A stretch of DNA of 64,000 bases from Polaribacter sp. BM10 (GCF_002005425.1 NZ_CP019704.1:1756001-1820000); one strand, 5' to 3'. Positions 26,253-34,976 are shown, numbered from the stretch's first letter. Program-made: numbers and translations. Notes: a model not told the origin generated them from the sequence alone.

Positions 26253-26383
26253 ACCTAACACCGTATATAATTTATTGCTAGTTCTAGCCTACTTACGAAA
26301 ATCCTCGCGGATTTTCTATTCGGTTTTTATTTGCTAAATTAGTTGCTTAACCACGCAACAAACCATATACAACAACGTTGCCA
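26253..26383 (+). repeat. attC-like site 29 (end of c30)
   Basis: R'' ACCTAAC 26253-26259; R' GTTGCCA 26377-26383. Common hairpin. Confidence 0.9.
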
Positions 26384-26395
26384 ACAATTTAAAAA

Positions 26396-27352
26396 ATGAA
26401 CAGACAATTAAAGAACATACTTATTGCCATTGGAATTCCAACTCTTTATGCAATAGTTTTAAGATTAGCTTTCGGAGTTAAAGATTGGAATGAATTATTT
26501 TCTGTAATGTCTGTTACATTCCTTTTTCTTCTTCCAACAATAGTCGGTGCATTAACCGTTTATCTTTCAGATAAAAATAAAGTTGAAAAACTATGGTATC
26601 GAATTTTCACACCTTGGATTCCAATAATTTTATTTCTCATTATCACACTTGCTTTAGCAATTGAAGGTTGGGCGTGTTGGTTAATGATTCTTCCTATTTT
26701 CTTAATAGCTGCATCAATTGGAGGATTAATTGGAGGTTATTTAAAATTAAAAAGAAGAAATGACAGACTAAACATTTCGTTACTAATTCTTATTCCATTC
26801 CTAATTTCACCAGTTGAACAATTAATTGAAAAGATTCCAGGAACATATAAAGCTTATACTTATATAGATATTAATTCAAGTGCTGAGAAAATCTGGGAAA
26901 ATGTAACAAGAGTTAAAACGATTGAAAAAAATGAAGATACTGGATATTTGACAGAATTTTTGGGATTCCCAAGACCTTTAAAAGCTGAATTAAATTATAA
27001 TGGAGTTGGTGCTTATCGAGAAGCAATTTTCACAAACGGACTAATATTTAGAGAAACCGTTACAGAATATGAGGAGAATAAGAAAATGGTCTTTTCAATT
27101 AAGGCTAATACTTACGAAATACCATCTACGACTCTTGACGAACACATTCTAATCGGAGGAGAATATTTTGATGTACTAAATGGGACATATGAACTTGAAA
27201 AACTTACTGAAGGAAAATATCGTTTACATTTATATAGTAATTTCAAAATGAATACAACTTTTAATTTTTATGCTGGTTGGTGGGGAAAAATAATAATGAA
27301 AGATATTCAAAACAATATACTGAAAGTTGAAAAGAAACGAGCAGAAGAATAA
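26396..27352 (+). CDS. Membrane protein with C-terminal SRPBCC (polyketide cyclase-like) domain (c31)
   Basis: 318 residues. Four transmembrane helices lie in the first ~145 residues (LIAIGIPTLYAIVLRLAF, FLFLLPTIVGALTVYL, WIPIILFLIITLALAIEG, ILPIFLIAASIGGLIGG). Residues ~155-310 read as an SRPBCC ligand-binding fold: YTYIDINSSAEKIWENVTRV, then REAIFTNGLIFRETVTEYEE and KYRLHLYSNFKM. Similar membrane-SRPBCC fusions are known from Bacteroidota. Ligand unknown. Confidence 0.7.
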   Translation: MNRQLKNILIAIGIPTLYAIVLRLAFGVKDWNELFSVMSVTFLFLLPTIVGALTVYLSDKNKVEKLWYRIFTPWIPIILFLIITLALAIEGWACWLMILPIFLIAASIGGLIGGYLKLKRRNDRLNISLLILIPFLISPVEQLIEKIPGTYKAYTYIDINSSAEKIWENVTRVKTIEKNEDTGYLTEFLGFPRPLKAELNYNGVGAYREAIFTNGLIFRETVTEYEENKKMVFSIKANTYEIPSTTLDEHILIGGEYFDVLNGTYELEKLTEGKYRLHLYSNFKMNTTFNFYAGWWGKIIMKDIQNNILKVEKKRAEE

Positions 27353-27360
27353 AAAACTGG

Positions 27361-27494
27361 TGGCAACACCGTATATAATTTATTGCTGGCTTCTCGCCTA
27401 CTTACGAAAGTCCTCACGGACTTTCTTGGTCGGTAATTATTTACTAAATTAGTTGCTTAAACCACGCAACAAACCATATACAAAAACGTTGTGT
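27361..27494 (+). repeat. attC-like site 30 (end of c31)
   Basis: R'' TGGCAAC 27361-27367; R' GTTGTGT 27488-27494. Hairpin GAAAGTCC-tcac-GGACTTTC. Confidence 0.9.
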
Positions 27495-27551
27495 ACAAAA
27501 CCCACTCTTACGTAGAGGGAGAATAGAATTGCCCATTGAAAAATTTAACGA

Positions 27552-28046
27552 ATGAATATAGATAAGAAAAGACATATTTTACTCAAAATATTGTCTGAAA
27601 AAACAAACAATGCTAAAATTAACAATGAGCAATGCATAGGTTTGAGTAACAATGAAATATTTGAACTTTTAAATATTGACAGATATGAATTAGAAGTAAT
27701 TGCGTCTGAATTTTACGAAAACAAAGAAGTGAACTTTTATGCAATGTACGGAATAAAAAGAGGTTTATCCATCACAACAAAAGGAACATCATCTTATTCT
27801 ACTAAAAAATACTTAAAAAGGTATAAATCTGAAAATATTAATAAAGCAAAAGACTTGGTAACTATAATAATACCTGTAATTTCAGTTATTATATCGTTAA
27901 TAATTTTATACACATCCAAATCAGAAGTATCGGATATGAAACAGCAACAAATATTAATAGAAAAAACTCAAGATAGTATAGGAAATCGCTTAAATCAAAT
28001 GAATGAATTTTATATAAATCAGACTTCTGATTCTTTGAAAAAATAG
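27552..28046 (+). CDS. Winged-helix-like membrane protein, duplicated cassette D copy 1 (c32)
   Basis: 164 residues. The first ~85 (MNIDKKRHILLKILSEKTNN, then GLSNNEIFELLNIDRYELEV) look like a small winged-helix. One transmembrane helix follows (VTIIIPVISVIISLIILY, ~residues 103-120), then a short coiled coil (MKQQQILIEKTQDS). It is identical by eye to the gene at 31701-32195. In this copy 421 extra bases separate it from the next gene. The role is unknown, and a membrane-tethered regulator is a guess. Confidence 0.6.
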   Translation: MNIDKKRHILLKILSEKTNNAKINNEQCIGLSNNEIFELLNIDRYELEVIASEFYENKEVNFYAMYGIKRGLSITTKGTSSYSTKKYLKRYKSENINKAKDLVTIIIPVISVIISLIILYTSKSEVSDMKQQQILIEKTQDSIGNRLNQMNEFYINQTSDSLKK

Positions 28047-28068
28047 ATTTAAACCAACTCATAACATA

Positions 28069-28489
28069 TAATTAAAACAGTAAAATTCGTCAACAAATTA
28101 CTCATAACCTGTTGATAACTTAATTCTTGTAAAGTTTAATATAACTTTGTAAATATCAAATTAATTACTCAAATCCGAAGTCTTTCCAATTAAAAACAAA
28201 AAGACATTTAAGATTATGAGTAGTGAAAGAAACCATCGATTCAAAGTGATGAATGGTTTCGAAATGAAAGGTTAATTAGAGCAGTAGCGAACTGGATTTT
28301 TCTAATTTACCGTATCCAAAATAAATTTTTCAGTAAATATTGTATTACCAACAATTAATGAAATACAATAAATATATTAAAACAAAGGAATTTATAAGCT
28401 GTGTAATAATTATCTTTATTTCTAACATTTTTAACTGAAAATAAAGAAAGCTTACTTAAATCTATTTTTTTAAAAAAACTCATAACATA
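28069..28489 (+). other. 421-bp segment present only in D copy 1, flanked by 13-bp direct repeat
   Basis: AACTCATAACATA occurs at 28056-28068 and again at 28477-28489; the second D copy (c36) has it once and lacks everything between. The segment has a good -7 box (TAACTTTG 28142-28149) and two stems downstream: GAAACCAT...ATGGTTTC, and TTAATTAGA...TCTAATTTA. It carries only a 19-codon frame, so it may encode a structured RNA. It is either an insertion here or a deletion between the repeats in c36. Confidence 0.6.
28142..28149 (+). promoter_or_regulatory. Candidate promoter -7 box in the 421-bp segment
   Basis: TAACTTTG matches the Bacteroidota -7 consensus TAnnTTTG exactly. The -33 element is less clear (a TTG lies at 28127-28129, closer than usual). 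It would drive transcription of the structured stretch that follows. Confidence 0.4.
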
Positions 28490-28511
28490 AAACGTACTAA
28501 AACAAATAAAT

Positions 28512-28694
28512 ATGAAAACAATCGAATTAAATCTTTCTAACGGAAATAAAATAACTGTGGTTAAAGATAAAATTGAAACTATAAAGTCAAATCCAAATGA
28601 AAACGCAAATTGTTGGATAACTTTAACATCTGGAAAATCATTAGCTTTAACGGAGACTGTTGAGCAAATTAAAGAATATCTTTCTGAACAATAG
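28512..28694 (+). CDS. Small FlbD-like protein, D copy 1 (c32)
   Basis: 60 residues. The pattern IELNLSNGNKITVVKDKIET, then ITLTSGKSLALTETVEQIKE, follows the FlbD/small β-protein layout (NG.....V..D.I..I...P....I.L..GK...V.ES...I). It overlaps a convergent - gene by 26 bases. The same 60-residue protein is encoded at 32240-32422. FlbD relatives outside flagellar loci have no firm function. Confidence 0.6.
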   Translation: MKTIELNLSNGNKITVVKDKIETIKSNPNENANCWITLTSGKSLALTETVEQIKEYLSEQ

Positions 28695-28830
28695 AATTAT
28701 GTTCTAATGAATTTAAAACATCATTTATAATTTCTTTTGCATCTCCGAAAGTTTGACCTTTTAATAGTTTTAGAATTTCTTTTTCTATTTTAGCTACTGA
28801 ATTTTCGTCAACATTTGAAAGTTTTTGCAT
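28669..28830 (-). CDS. Small helical protein convergent with FlbD-like gene, D copy 1 (c32)
   Basis: 53 residues from the ATG complementary to 28828-28830: MQKLSNVDENSVAKIEKEIL, then KLLKGQTFGDAKEIINDVLN, predicted as two helices. Its last 26 bases overlap the FlbD-like gene tail to tail. It recurs unchanged at 32397-32558. The KLLKGQTFGDA segment reads like true protein, so I judge it a real short gene. Confidence 0.55.
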   Translation of the reverse strand: MQKLSNVDENSVAKIEKEILKLLKGQTFGDAKEIINDVLNSLEHNSIVQKDIL

Positions 28831-28844
28831 CTGAATAGTTCTGT

Positions 28845-28973
28845 ACACAACACCGTATAAAATTAATTGCTACTCATTGCTTATCATAAAAATATAATAA
28901 ACTCGTGTAGATGTTGCTTTTTTTAAAGATTAAACTTGTTTAACGCAACTAATGTTATACAAACACGTTAGAG
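28845..28973 (+). repeat. attC-like site 31 (end of c32)
   Basis: R'' ACACAAC 28845-28851; R' GTTAGAG 28967-28973. Short variant without the usual hairpin; arms GTATAAAATTAATTGC and GCAACTAATGTTATAC pair. Interior identical to site 35. Confidence 0.85.
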
Positions 28974-29584
28974 AAAACAGTGCCAAACGAAGTTTAGTGC
29001 ATTTTTAAAGCTGAATTACCTCAACCTCAACTAAAAAATTTCTTGTTGAATATTAGATATAAAGTCCTTTTTTTGGGATTTAAACGCATCAAATGCTTCT
29101 GCTTTTTTAAACAAATAATTGAAACCAGAAACTAGAAGTCGAATTGATTTTTTGAAACAAAATTTTTCATCGATTTTTTTTTTGAGTTGTTTATAAGTAA
29201 AATGTTAGTGCTTTATTTGGAAAATATTTGTTTGCGTTCTGATTCAATCTAATCCAAAAAAAACTAATCACTTATCCACCTTTTTTCCTAAATCTAAATG
29301 CTAAGAAACTTAGTCAATTTTTGCAAATAAATTGTATTTTAAGTAAATATTTAGATACTTAGTTCAATTGCATTCTGCTTCGATTTTTAACGAAAAAAAG
29401 AAACATGTATTTTAAGGTAAGTAAGTGATCAACTTTTACTTTTAGCGGCACTGCTCTATCTAACAACGTGTATTAAAAATTGCTACCTATAGCTTGTTTA
29501 CGAAAACTTTACCTTTTTTTCTAAGTGAGTATTTATTTGTGTACTTTAGTGTTTTAAAAACGCAAAATTCAATACACAAATGCG
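28968..29584 (+). repeat. ORF-less cassette c33, family A copy 6 (617 bp)
   Basis: Sixth copy of the A unit, about 15 kb from the previous one and by eye unchanged. Fills the gene-free stretch 28974-29615. Confidence 0.85.
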
Positions 29585-29590
29585 TTGCCA
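29458..29590 (+). repeat. attC-like site 32 (end of c33)
   Basis: R'' ATCTAAC 29458-29464; R' GTTGCCA 29584-29590. Family A type. Confidence 0.8.
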
Positions 29591-29615
29591 TTAATTTGAG
29601 AAAAACAGAACGAAA

Positions 29616-30191
29616 TTGAAAAAAGAAAAAATAATTGACTTTGGAATTTTAGCTTTACGATGGTATTTGATTTTCTATATGATTAGTTACGGGTGGAGTA
29701 AATTGACATTAAGCCAATTTGGAGTTCACGATTCGTCAATTTTGGAAAAACCAATTAAAGATATTGATAGTTTTTATGTGGCTTGGCATTTGTATGGCAG
29801 AAGTACTTTTTTCAATATTTCAACCGGAATTTTAGAAATTATAGGTGGAATACTAATAATTTTCAATAGAACTTTAATTATTGGTACGTTATTAGTTTTA
29901 TCAATATTGGTACAGATCTTAATAATTGATATTGCCTTTACAACAGGAGTATTAGGATTGGCACTTCCCATAAGAATTGGAGGAATGATATTGTCAAATT
30001 TATTAATTCTCTATTATTATAAAGAGAAAATAATAATTATGTGGCAAAATTTAACAAAAGGAATAACCACAAAATTTAAATACAAGTGGTGGATATATTT
30101 GATTTTACCAATAATTGGATTTTTAATGGATTTTGTAATTGTAATTCTAACACTGCCAATTAAAATGCTTTTAAATTGGTTTGGGAATTAA
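29616..30191 (+). CDS. Polytopic membrane protein, DoxX-like (c34)
   Basis: 191 residues from TTG 29616 (MKKEKIIDFGILALRWYLIF). It has about five transmembrane helices. ALRWYLIFYMISYGWSKLT at the first helix and ILEIIGGILIIFNRTLIIGT in the middle resemble the DoxX/DoxD family of small membrane proteins. Function in this cassette unknown. Ends match over ten bases (GTTGCCATTA/TAATGGCAAC). Confidence 0.6.
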   Translation: MKKEKIIDFGILALRWYLIFYMISYGWSKLTLSQFGVHDSSILEKPIKDIDSFYVAWHLYGRSTFFNISTGILEIIGGILIIFNRTLIIGTLLVLSILVQILIIDIAFTTGVLGLALPIRIGGMILSNLLILYYYKEKIIIMWQNLTKGITTKFKYKWWIYLILPIIGFLMDFVIVILTLPIKMLLNWFGN

Positions 30192-30198
30192 AAACTAA

Positions 30199-30332
30199 TG
30201 GCAACAACGTACAAAATTAATTGCTAGCTTTTTGCTTACTTACGAAAATCCTCTCGGATTTTCTTTGTCAGTAATTATTTAGTAAATTTAGTGCATAAAC
30301 CACGCAACTAACCTTGTACAAACACGTTACCC
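30199..30332 (+). repeat. attC-like site 33 (end of c34)
   Basis: R'' TGGCAAC 30199-30205; R' GTTACCC 30326-30332. Hairpin GAAAATCC-tctc-GGATTTTC. The arms GTACAAAATTAATTGC and GCAACTAACCTTGTAC show a compensated T-to-C/A-to-G change compared with other sites. Confidence 0.9.
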
Positions 30333-30338
30333 ACAATT

Positions 30339-31508
30339 ATGAAAAAAACCTTTGCGATAACATTAATGATTTTTTCTCTGATTTTTACTTCTTGTAAAAA
30401 AGGAAAAAAAACAGCTGAAAAAGAAAACTCTGAAATTGAATTCGTTATTCTTGGAACAGCTAAAAACGGAGACGGAAAGAAATTAGGCCTTCATATTCCG
30501 AGTTTAGGAATGGACAATCGACTAACTTCCGAAATTGTAAATGGTAAATTTGAATTTAAAGGCACTCTACAAAATCCAGAAAGAGCAGAAATTGCTTTCG
30601 ATAATGAATTAGAAGAATTCGATGGAATGTACTCTGTTTATGATGTCTATTTAACTAAAGATACTTTAAGAATAAATGTTACTGTTGATGAAAGGGACGA
30701 CAATCTCTATTTTTCAGAGAATTCATTTGAGGATAATGGAGTAAACACTTATTATCAAAAGAACAAAAATAAATATTGGGAAGCATATAATGGTTTGTCT
30801 TATAATCCAAGAGATAGTATTCAGATGGATAGTTTGAGAAAATATGTTTTCCCTAAAGTCCGAGAAAATGTAATCAAAGTAAATACAGAAATTTTTAGCG
30901 ATAAAAAGAATACTATTATTGGTTTAAATAATTTGAAATATATTTTTGATGACAGATTTGTTTTTGACTTAAATGAAATGAGTAATGAACAAAAAAAATC
31001 AATTAATGATTACTTTAATAGTATTGATAAGTCATACATAAATTCACCAGATTATACAGTTGTAAGTTCACATATAAAAAGAATGAATAACAAAAATTTC
31101 GGCAAGGAATTTATGGATTTTAGTTTACCAAACATTGCTAAAAAAGAAACTCAATTAGCCGAAATCATATCAAAAAATGAATTTACAGTTTTAGACTTTT
31201 GGTGGTCAGGTTGCGCACCTTGCAGAAAATTTAATCAAGAAAGTAAAGAACATTATAAAGAACTAAAAGAAAGCGGAATTGAAATAGTGTCTATTAACGT
31301 AGATGACGGAATGAAAAAATGGCAAAGAGCATCTGTAAAAGATAGTATTGAATGGATTAATCTTTATGCTGGAACAAATTCAAAAATTCAAGCAGACTAC
31401 AATGTTGTGGCTTTTCCGACTACGATAATATTTGATAAAGATAAAAAACGAGTGGATTTTGAATTTCATAAAGCGACTGAACTTTTGAAACTAAAATCGA
31501 AAAAATAA
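30339..31508 (+). CDS. TlpA-like thioredoxin-fold lipoprotein with DUF4369-like N-terminus (c35)
   Basis: 389 residues. Signal MKKTFAITLMIFSLIFTSC (lipobox FTSC). Residues ~35-140 (VILGTAKNGDGKKLGLHIPS, then SEIVNGKFEFKGTLQNPERA) match the DUF4369 β-domain that precedes thioredoxin domains in Bacteroidota. The thioredoxin/AhpC-TSA domain holds DFWWSGCAPCRKFNQ with the redox CxxC near residue 291, and the cis-Pro strand AFPTTIIFDKD. Probably a periplasmic, membrane-anchored disulfide reductase. Ends match over ten bases (GTTACCCACA/TGTGGGTAAC). Confidence 0.85.
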   Translation: MKKTFAITLMIFSLIFTSCKKGKKTAEKENSEIEFVILGTAKNGDGKKLGLHIPSLGMDNRLTSEIVNGKFEFKGTLQNPERAEIAFDNELEEFDGMYSVYDVYLTKDTLRINVTVDERDDNLYFSENSFEDNGVNTYYQKNKNKYWEAYNGLSYNPRDSIQMDSLRKYVFPKVRENVIKVNTEIFSDKKNTIIGLNNLKYIFDDRFVFDLNEMSNEQKKSINDYFNSIDKSYINSPDYTVVSSHIKRMNNKNFGKEFMDFSLPNIAKKETQLAEIISKNEFTVLDFWWSGCAPCRKFNQESKEHYKELKESGIEIVSINVDDGMKKWQRASVKDSIEWINLYAGTNSKIQADYNVVAFPTTIIFDKDKKRVDFEFHKATELLKLKSKK

Positions 31509-31512
31509 CTGT

Positions 31513-31643
31513 GGGTAACAACGTATATAATCCATTGCTAGTGAGAGCCTACTTACGAAAATCCTCGCGGATTTTCTATTCGGTTTTTATTTGCTAAATT
31601 ACGTGCTAAACCACGCAACAAACCATATACAAAACCGTTGTGT
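31513..31643 (+). repeat. attC-like site 34 (end of c35)
   Basis: R'' GGGTAAC 31513-31519; R' GTTGTGT 31637-31643. Common hairpin. Confidence 0.9.
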
Positions 31644-31700
31644 ACAAAACCCACTCTTACGTAGAGGGAGAATAGAATTGCCCATTGAAAAATTTAACGA

Positions 31701-32195
31701 ATGAATATAGATAAGAAAAGACATATTTTACTCAAAATATTGTCTGAAAAAACAAACAATGCTAAAATTAACAATGAGCAATGCATAGGTTTGAGTAACA
31801 ATGAAATATTTGAACTTTTAAATATTGACAGATATGAATTAGAAGTAATTGCGTCTGAATTTTACGAAAACAAAGAAGTGAACTTTTATGCAATGTACGG
31901 AATAAAAAGAGGTTTATCCATCACAACAAAAGGAACATCATCTTATTCTACTAAAAAATACTTAAAAAGGTATAAATCTGAAAATATTAATAAAGCAAAA
32001 GACTTGGTAACTATAATAATACCTGTAATTTCAGTTATTATATCGTTAATAATTTTATACACATCCAAATCAGAAGTATCGGATATGAAACAGCAACAAA
32101 TATTAATAGAAAAAACTCAAGATAGTATAGGAAATCGCTTAAATCAAATGAATGAATTTTATATAAATCAGACTTCTGATTCTTTGAAAAAATAG
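31701..32195 (+). CDS. Winged-helix-like membrane protein, duplicated cassette D copy 2 (c36)
   Basis: Same 164-residue protein as in c32 (winged-helix-like start, one transmembrane helix, short coiled coil). Here the FlbD-like gene follows after only 44 bases, which looks like the compact original layout or a deletion product. The two copies flank c33-c35, so they could recombine. Confidence 0.6.
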   Translation: MNIDKKRHILLKILSEKTNNAKINNEQCIGLSNNEIFELLNIDRYELEVIASEFYENKEVNFYAMYGIKRGLSITTKGTSSYSTKKYLKRYKSENINKAKDLVTIIIPVISVIISLIILYTSKSEVSDMKQQQILIEKTQDSIGNRLNQMNEFYINQTSDSLKK

Positions 32196-32239
32196 ATTTA
32201 AACCAACTCATAACATAAAACGTACTAAAACAAATAAAT

Positions 32240-32422
32240 ATGAAAACAATCGAATTAAATCTTTCTAACGGAAATAAAATAACTGTGGTTAAAGATAAAA
32301 TTGAAACTATAAAGTCAAATCCAAATGAAAACGCAAATTGTTGGATAACTTTAACATCTGGAAAATCATTAGCTTTAACGGAGACTGTTGAGCAAATTAA
32401 AGAATATCTTTCTGAACAATAG
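32240..32422 (+). CDS. Small FlbD-like protein, D copy 2 (c36)
   Basis: Identical by eye to the 60-residue protein of c32. Short spacing to the upstream gene suggests one transcript for both. Confidence 0.6.
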   Translation: MKTIELNLSNGNKITVVKDKIETIKSNPNENANCWITLTSGKSLALTETVEQIKEYLSEQ

Positions 32423-32558
32423 AATTATGTTCTAATGAATTTAAAACATCATTTATAATTTCTTTTGCATCTCCGAAAGTTTGACCTTTTAATAGTTTTA
32501 GAATTTCTTTTTCTATTTTAGCTACTGAATTTTCGTCAACATTTGAAAGTTTTTGCAT
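32397..32558 (-). CDS. Small helical protein convergent with FlbD-like gene, D copy 2 (c36)
   Basis: Second copy of the 53-residue - strand protein (MQKLSNVDENSVAKIEKEIL). Both D copies keep this frame intact, including the 26-base overlap with the + gene. Confidence 0.55.
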   Translation of the reverse strand: MQKLSNVDENSVAKIEKEILKLLKGQTFGDAKEIINDVLNSLEHNSIVQKDIL

Positions 32559-32572
32559 CTGAATAGTTCTGT

Positions 32573-32701
32573 ACACAACACCGTATAAAATTAATTGCTA
32601 CTCATTGCTTATCATAAAAATATAATAAACTCGTGTAGATGTTGCTTTTTTTAAAGATTAAACTTGTTTAACGCAACTAATGTTATACAAACACGTTACC
32701 C
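32573..32701 (+). repeat. attC-like site 35 (end of c36)
   Basis: R'' ACACAAC 32573-32579; R' GTTACCC 32695-32701. Interior as site 31. Confidence 0.85.
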
Positions 32702-32707
32702 AACATT

Positions 32708-33349
32708 ATGAAAAAAATACTGCTAATTACATTATTACTTTTTCAATTGACCATTTATGCGCAAGAAAACTCTAAATGGAATTTAGGAATTGAATATTCA
32801 ATCGATAATTTATCAATTGAAAACGGACAGAATAATGATTATCTTGTTACTCAAGGAAACATTAACGGATACGGAATTGAATTTGATAGAAATAATTTTA
32901 CGCTCGGACTAAACTCTCAATTTTTTATTAATAACAAAATAAGTTTCTCAACTGGACTTTTATATTCTAATAAAGATTTTACCGGAAAATTTAATTGTGC
33001 AACTTGTGAGCCAACTTCTTTTCCGATTTATTCACCCGAAACTATAAAACAGAGATTTTTAGTAATTCCTGCTTCAATTGACTATAACTTTCAATTAGGA
33101 AATTTAAAACCAACTTTAAAAGCTGGATTTAAAAATAATATCGAAATGGAAAATGATTTAAAAGAACAAAGTAAAGGTTATTTTTTAGAGGCTTTCTTCG
33201 GAGTTTTAATAAATTACGAAATTTTAGAAACTTGGAATATTGGAGTTGGATATAACTATCAAACTGCATTGACTGATCTATATAAAACGGACGAATATAA
33301 TTTAAGAACAAATAGTTTTTATTTACAAATTAACTATCGAATAAAATAA
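32708..33349 (+). CDS. Outer-membrane β-barrel protein (c37)
   Basis: 213 residues with signal peptide MKKILLITLLLFQLTIYA (cleavage before QE). The mature part alternates amphipathic strands (KWNLGIEYSIDNLSIEN, FTLGLNSQFFINNKISFSTG, WNIGVGYNYQTALTDLY) and ends SFYLQINYRIK with the aromatic/hydrophobic last strand of barrel proteins. Fits the PorT/outer-membrane-beta-barrel families of Bacteroidota. One CATC pair (NCATCEPTS) might form a disulfide in a loop. Role unknown. Confidence 0.75.
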   Translation: MKKILLITLLLFQLTIYAQENSKWNLGIEYSIDNLSIENGQNNDYLVTQGNINGYGIEFDRNNFTLGLNSQFFINNKISFSTGLLYSNKDFTGKFNCATCEPTSFPIYSPETIKQRFLVIPASIDYNFQLGNLKPTLKAGFKNNIEMENDLKEQSKGYFLEAFFGVLINYEILETWNIGVGYNYQTALTDLYKTDEYNLRTNSFYLQINYRIK

Positions 33350-33353
33350 CGTT

Positions 33354-33485
33354 GGGTAACACCGTATAAAATTAATTGCTAGTGCAAGCCTACTTACGAA
33401 AGTCCTCGCGGACTTTCTATCTGTGATTTATTTGCTAACTTTAATGCTTAAAACACGCAACTAATCATACACAACAACGTTGGCT
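33354..33485 (+). repeat. attC-like site 36 (end of c37)
   Basis: R'' GGGTAAC 33354-33360; R' GTTGGCT 33479-33485. Hairpin GAAAGTCC-tcgc-GGACTTTC. Confidence 0.9.
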
Positions 33486-33515
33486 GTAATTAAAAACCGA
33501 AATCAAAATTAACAT

Positions 33516-34109
33516 ATGAAATTAAAAAGAAATTTATTTACAATTCTATTTTTGACAATTAGTACAATCGGCATTGCGCAAGATTATAAAAATGAACTGA
33601 AAAAGGAATTTAATGATTATTTGAGTACAATTGTAAATATGGAATTTGAAAAATCTATGGAATATATTGTTCCTGAATTTTTTGAAATTATTCCAAAATC
33701 TCAAATGATTAAGGTTATGAAAATGACTTTTAACAATCCGGATATGGAATTTGAATTAAAAAATCCGAAAATCTTGAAAGTTAATGACAAAAAGAAAATC
33801 GAAAAGAAATATTATTCACTTCTGACTTATTCAAATCAAATGAATATGAAAATAAAAGGAGAAGAAGGAGAAACAAAAGACGAAAAAACAACGAGAATAA
33901 ACCTGACTAAATTGTCATTGGAAAGTACTTTTGGTTCTGAAAATGTTGTCTATAACGAAAAAACTGATTTTTTTGAAATTCAATCTCAAAAAGACGTTTA
34001 TGGAATATCTGAAAGTGGAGAAAAAAACTGGAAATTTTTAGTAATTGAAAAGAAACAGAAAATGATTTTGGAAAAATTATTACCAAAAGAATTGAGCGAA
34101 AAAATATAA
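33516..34109 (+). CDS. Exported hypothetical protein (c38)
   Basis: 197 residues with signal peptide (MKLKRNLFTILFLTISTIGI, cleavage near AQ). The mature region starts with a helix carrying FNDYLSTIVNMEFEKSMEYI, a pattern seen in NTF2-like or DUF3887-type exported proteins, then continues strand-rich with Lys/Glu. No catalytic residues evident. Ends match over ten bases (GTTGGCTGTA/TACAGCCAAC). Confidence 0.6.
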   Translation: MKLKRNLFTILFLTISTIGIAQDYKNELKKEFNDYLSTIVNMEFEKSMEYIVPEFFEIIPKSQMIKVMKMTFNNPDMEFELKNPKILKVNDKKKIEKKYYSLLTYSNQMNMKIKGEEGETKDEKTTRINLTKLSLESTFGSENVVYNEKTDFFEIQSQKDVYGISESGEKNWKFLVIEKKQKMILEKLLPKELSEKI

Positions 34110-34118
34110 AAAAACTAC

Positions 34119-34251
34119 AGCCAACAACATATATAATTTATTGCTTGCTTCTTGCCTACTTGCGAAAATCCTCGCGGATTTTCTTTGTCTGTAATTATTT
34201 ATTAATTTAGTGCAAAACCCACGCAACAAACCATATATAATCACGTTACCC
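34119..34251 (+). repeat. attC-like site 37 (end of c38)
   Basis: R'' AGCCAAC 34119-34125; R' GTTACCC 34245-34251. Common hairpin; arms ATATATAATTTATTGC and GCAACAAACCATATAT. Confidence 0.9.
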
Positions 34252-34270
34252 AACATTAACCACTCATAAG

Positions 34271-34834
34271 TTGAAAAACAGAACGAAATATATACTACTG
34301 ATTATATTCATTTTAGCATCTATATTAACTATTTACAACGACTACAATGAATTAACAGAGACAAGTTTTGACTCTACTGAATTAAAATATGCTAAAAGAT
34401 TTTTTGTAATTGGAATTCTTTGTTTTGGAATATACTTTTTTAATAGAAATTGGAGAAAGCATTTAATCAAAATTATGATTGGAATATTTGGAATATGTTT
34501 CGCATTGAATTTATATATTTTTCCTAGGGTTTATGAAAATGCTCAAGCTAATGACTTATATTATGAATATTCTGAAATAAAAACTTGTGAAGGAATGGAA
34601 AAACGATTTTTGAAAGATTTACAAAATGGAGAAATCAAATACTTTCAATTCGGAATTGGTTATGATATTAAGTTACATAAAATATTAGAAAATGAATATA
34701 ACATTGAAATGTTTGGAATGGGGTGTATGATACAATCTAAATTTGAATGCTATAATAAATCAGTCAATAAATACTTGAAAGAATCACATAACAAAACAAT
34801 TAATGATATTTATCGAGAAATAGATAATGAATAA
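34271..34834 (+). CDS. Membrane protein, unknown function (c39)
   Basis: 187 residues from TTG 34271. Three hydrophobic segments (YILLIIFILASILTIY, FFVIGILCFGIYFF, LIKIMIGIFGICFALNLYIF) in the first ~85 residues are followed by a ~100-residue soluble domain with conserved-looking KYFQFGIGYDIKLHKILE and two cysteines. No family recognised. Confidence 0.55.
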   Translation: MKNRTKYILLIIFILASILTIYNDYNELTETSFDSTELKYAKRFFVIGILCFGIYFFNRNWRKHLIKIMIGIFGICFALNLYIFPRVYENAQANDLYYEYSEIKTCEGMEKRFLKDLQNGEIKYFQFGIGYDIKLHKILENEYNIEMFGMGCMIQSKFECYNKSVNKYLKESHNKTINDIYREIDNE

Positions 34835-34842
34835 AAAACGTT

Positions 34843-34976
34843 GGGTAACACCGTATATAATTTATTGCTGGCTTCTTGCCTACTTGCGAAAGTCCTCGCG
34901 GACTTTCTTGGTCGGTAATTATTTACTAAATTAGTTGCTTAAAACACGCAACAAAACATATACAACAACGTTAGCT
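34843..34976 (+). repeat. attC-like site 38 (end of c39)
   Basis: R'' GGGTAAC 34843-34849; R' GTTAGCT 34970-34976. Hairpin GAAAGTCC-tcgc-GGACTTTC. Confidence 0.9.
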
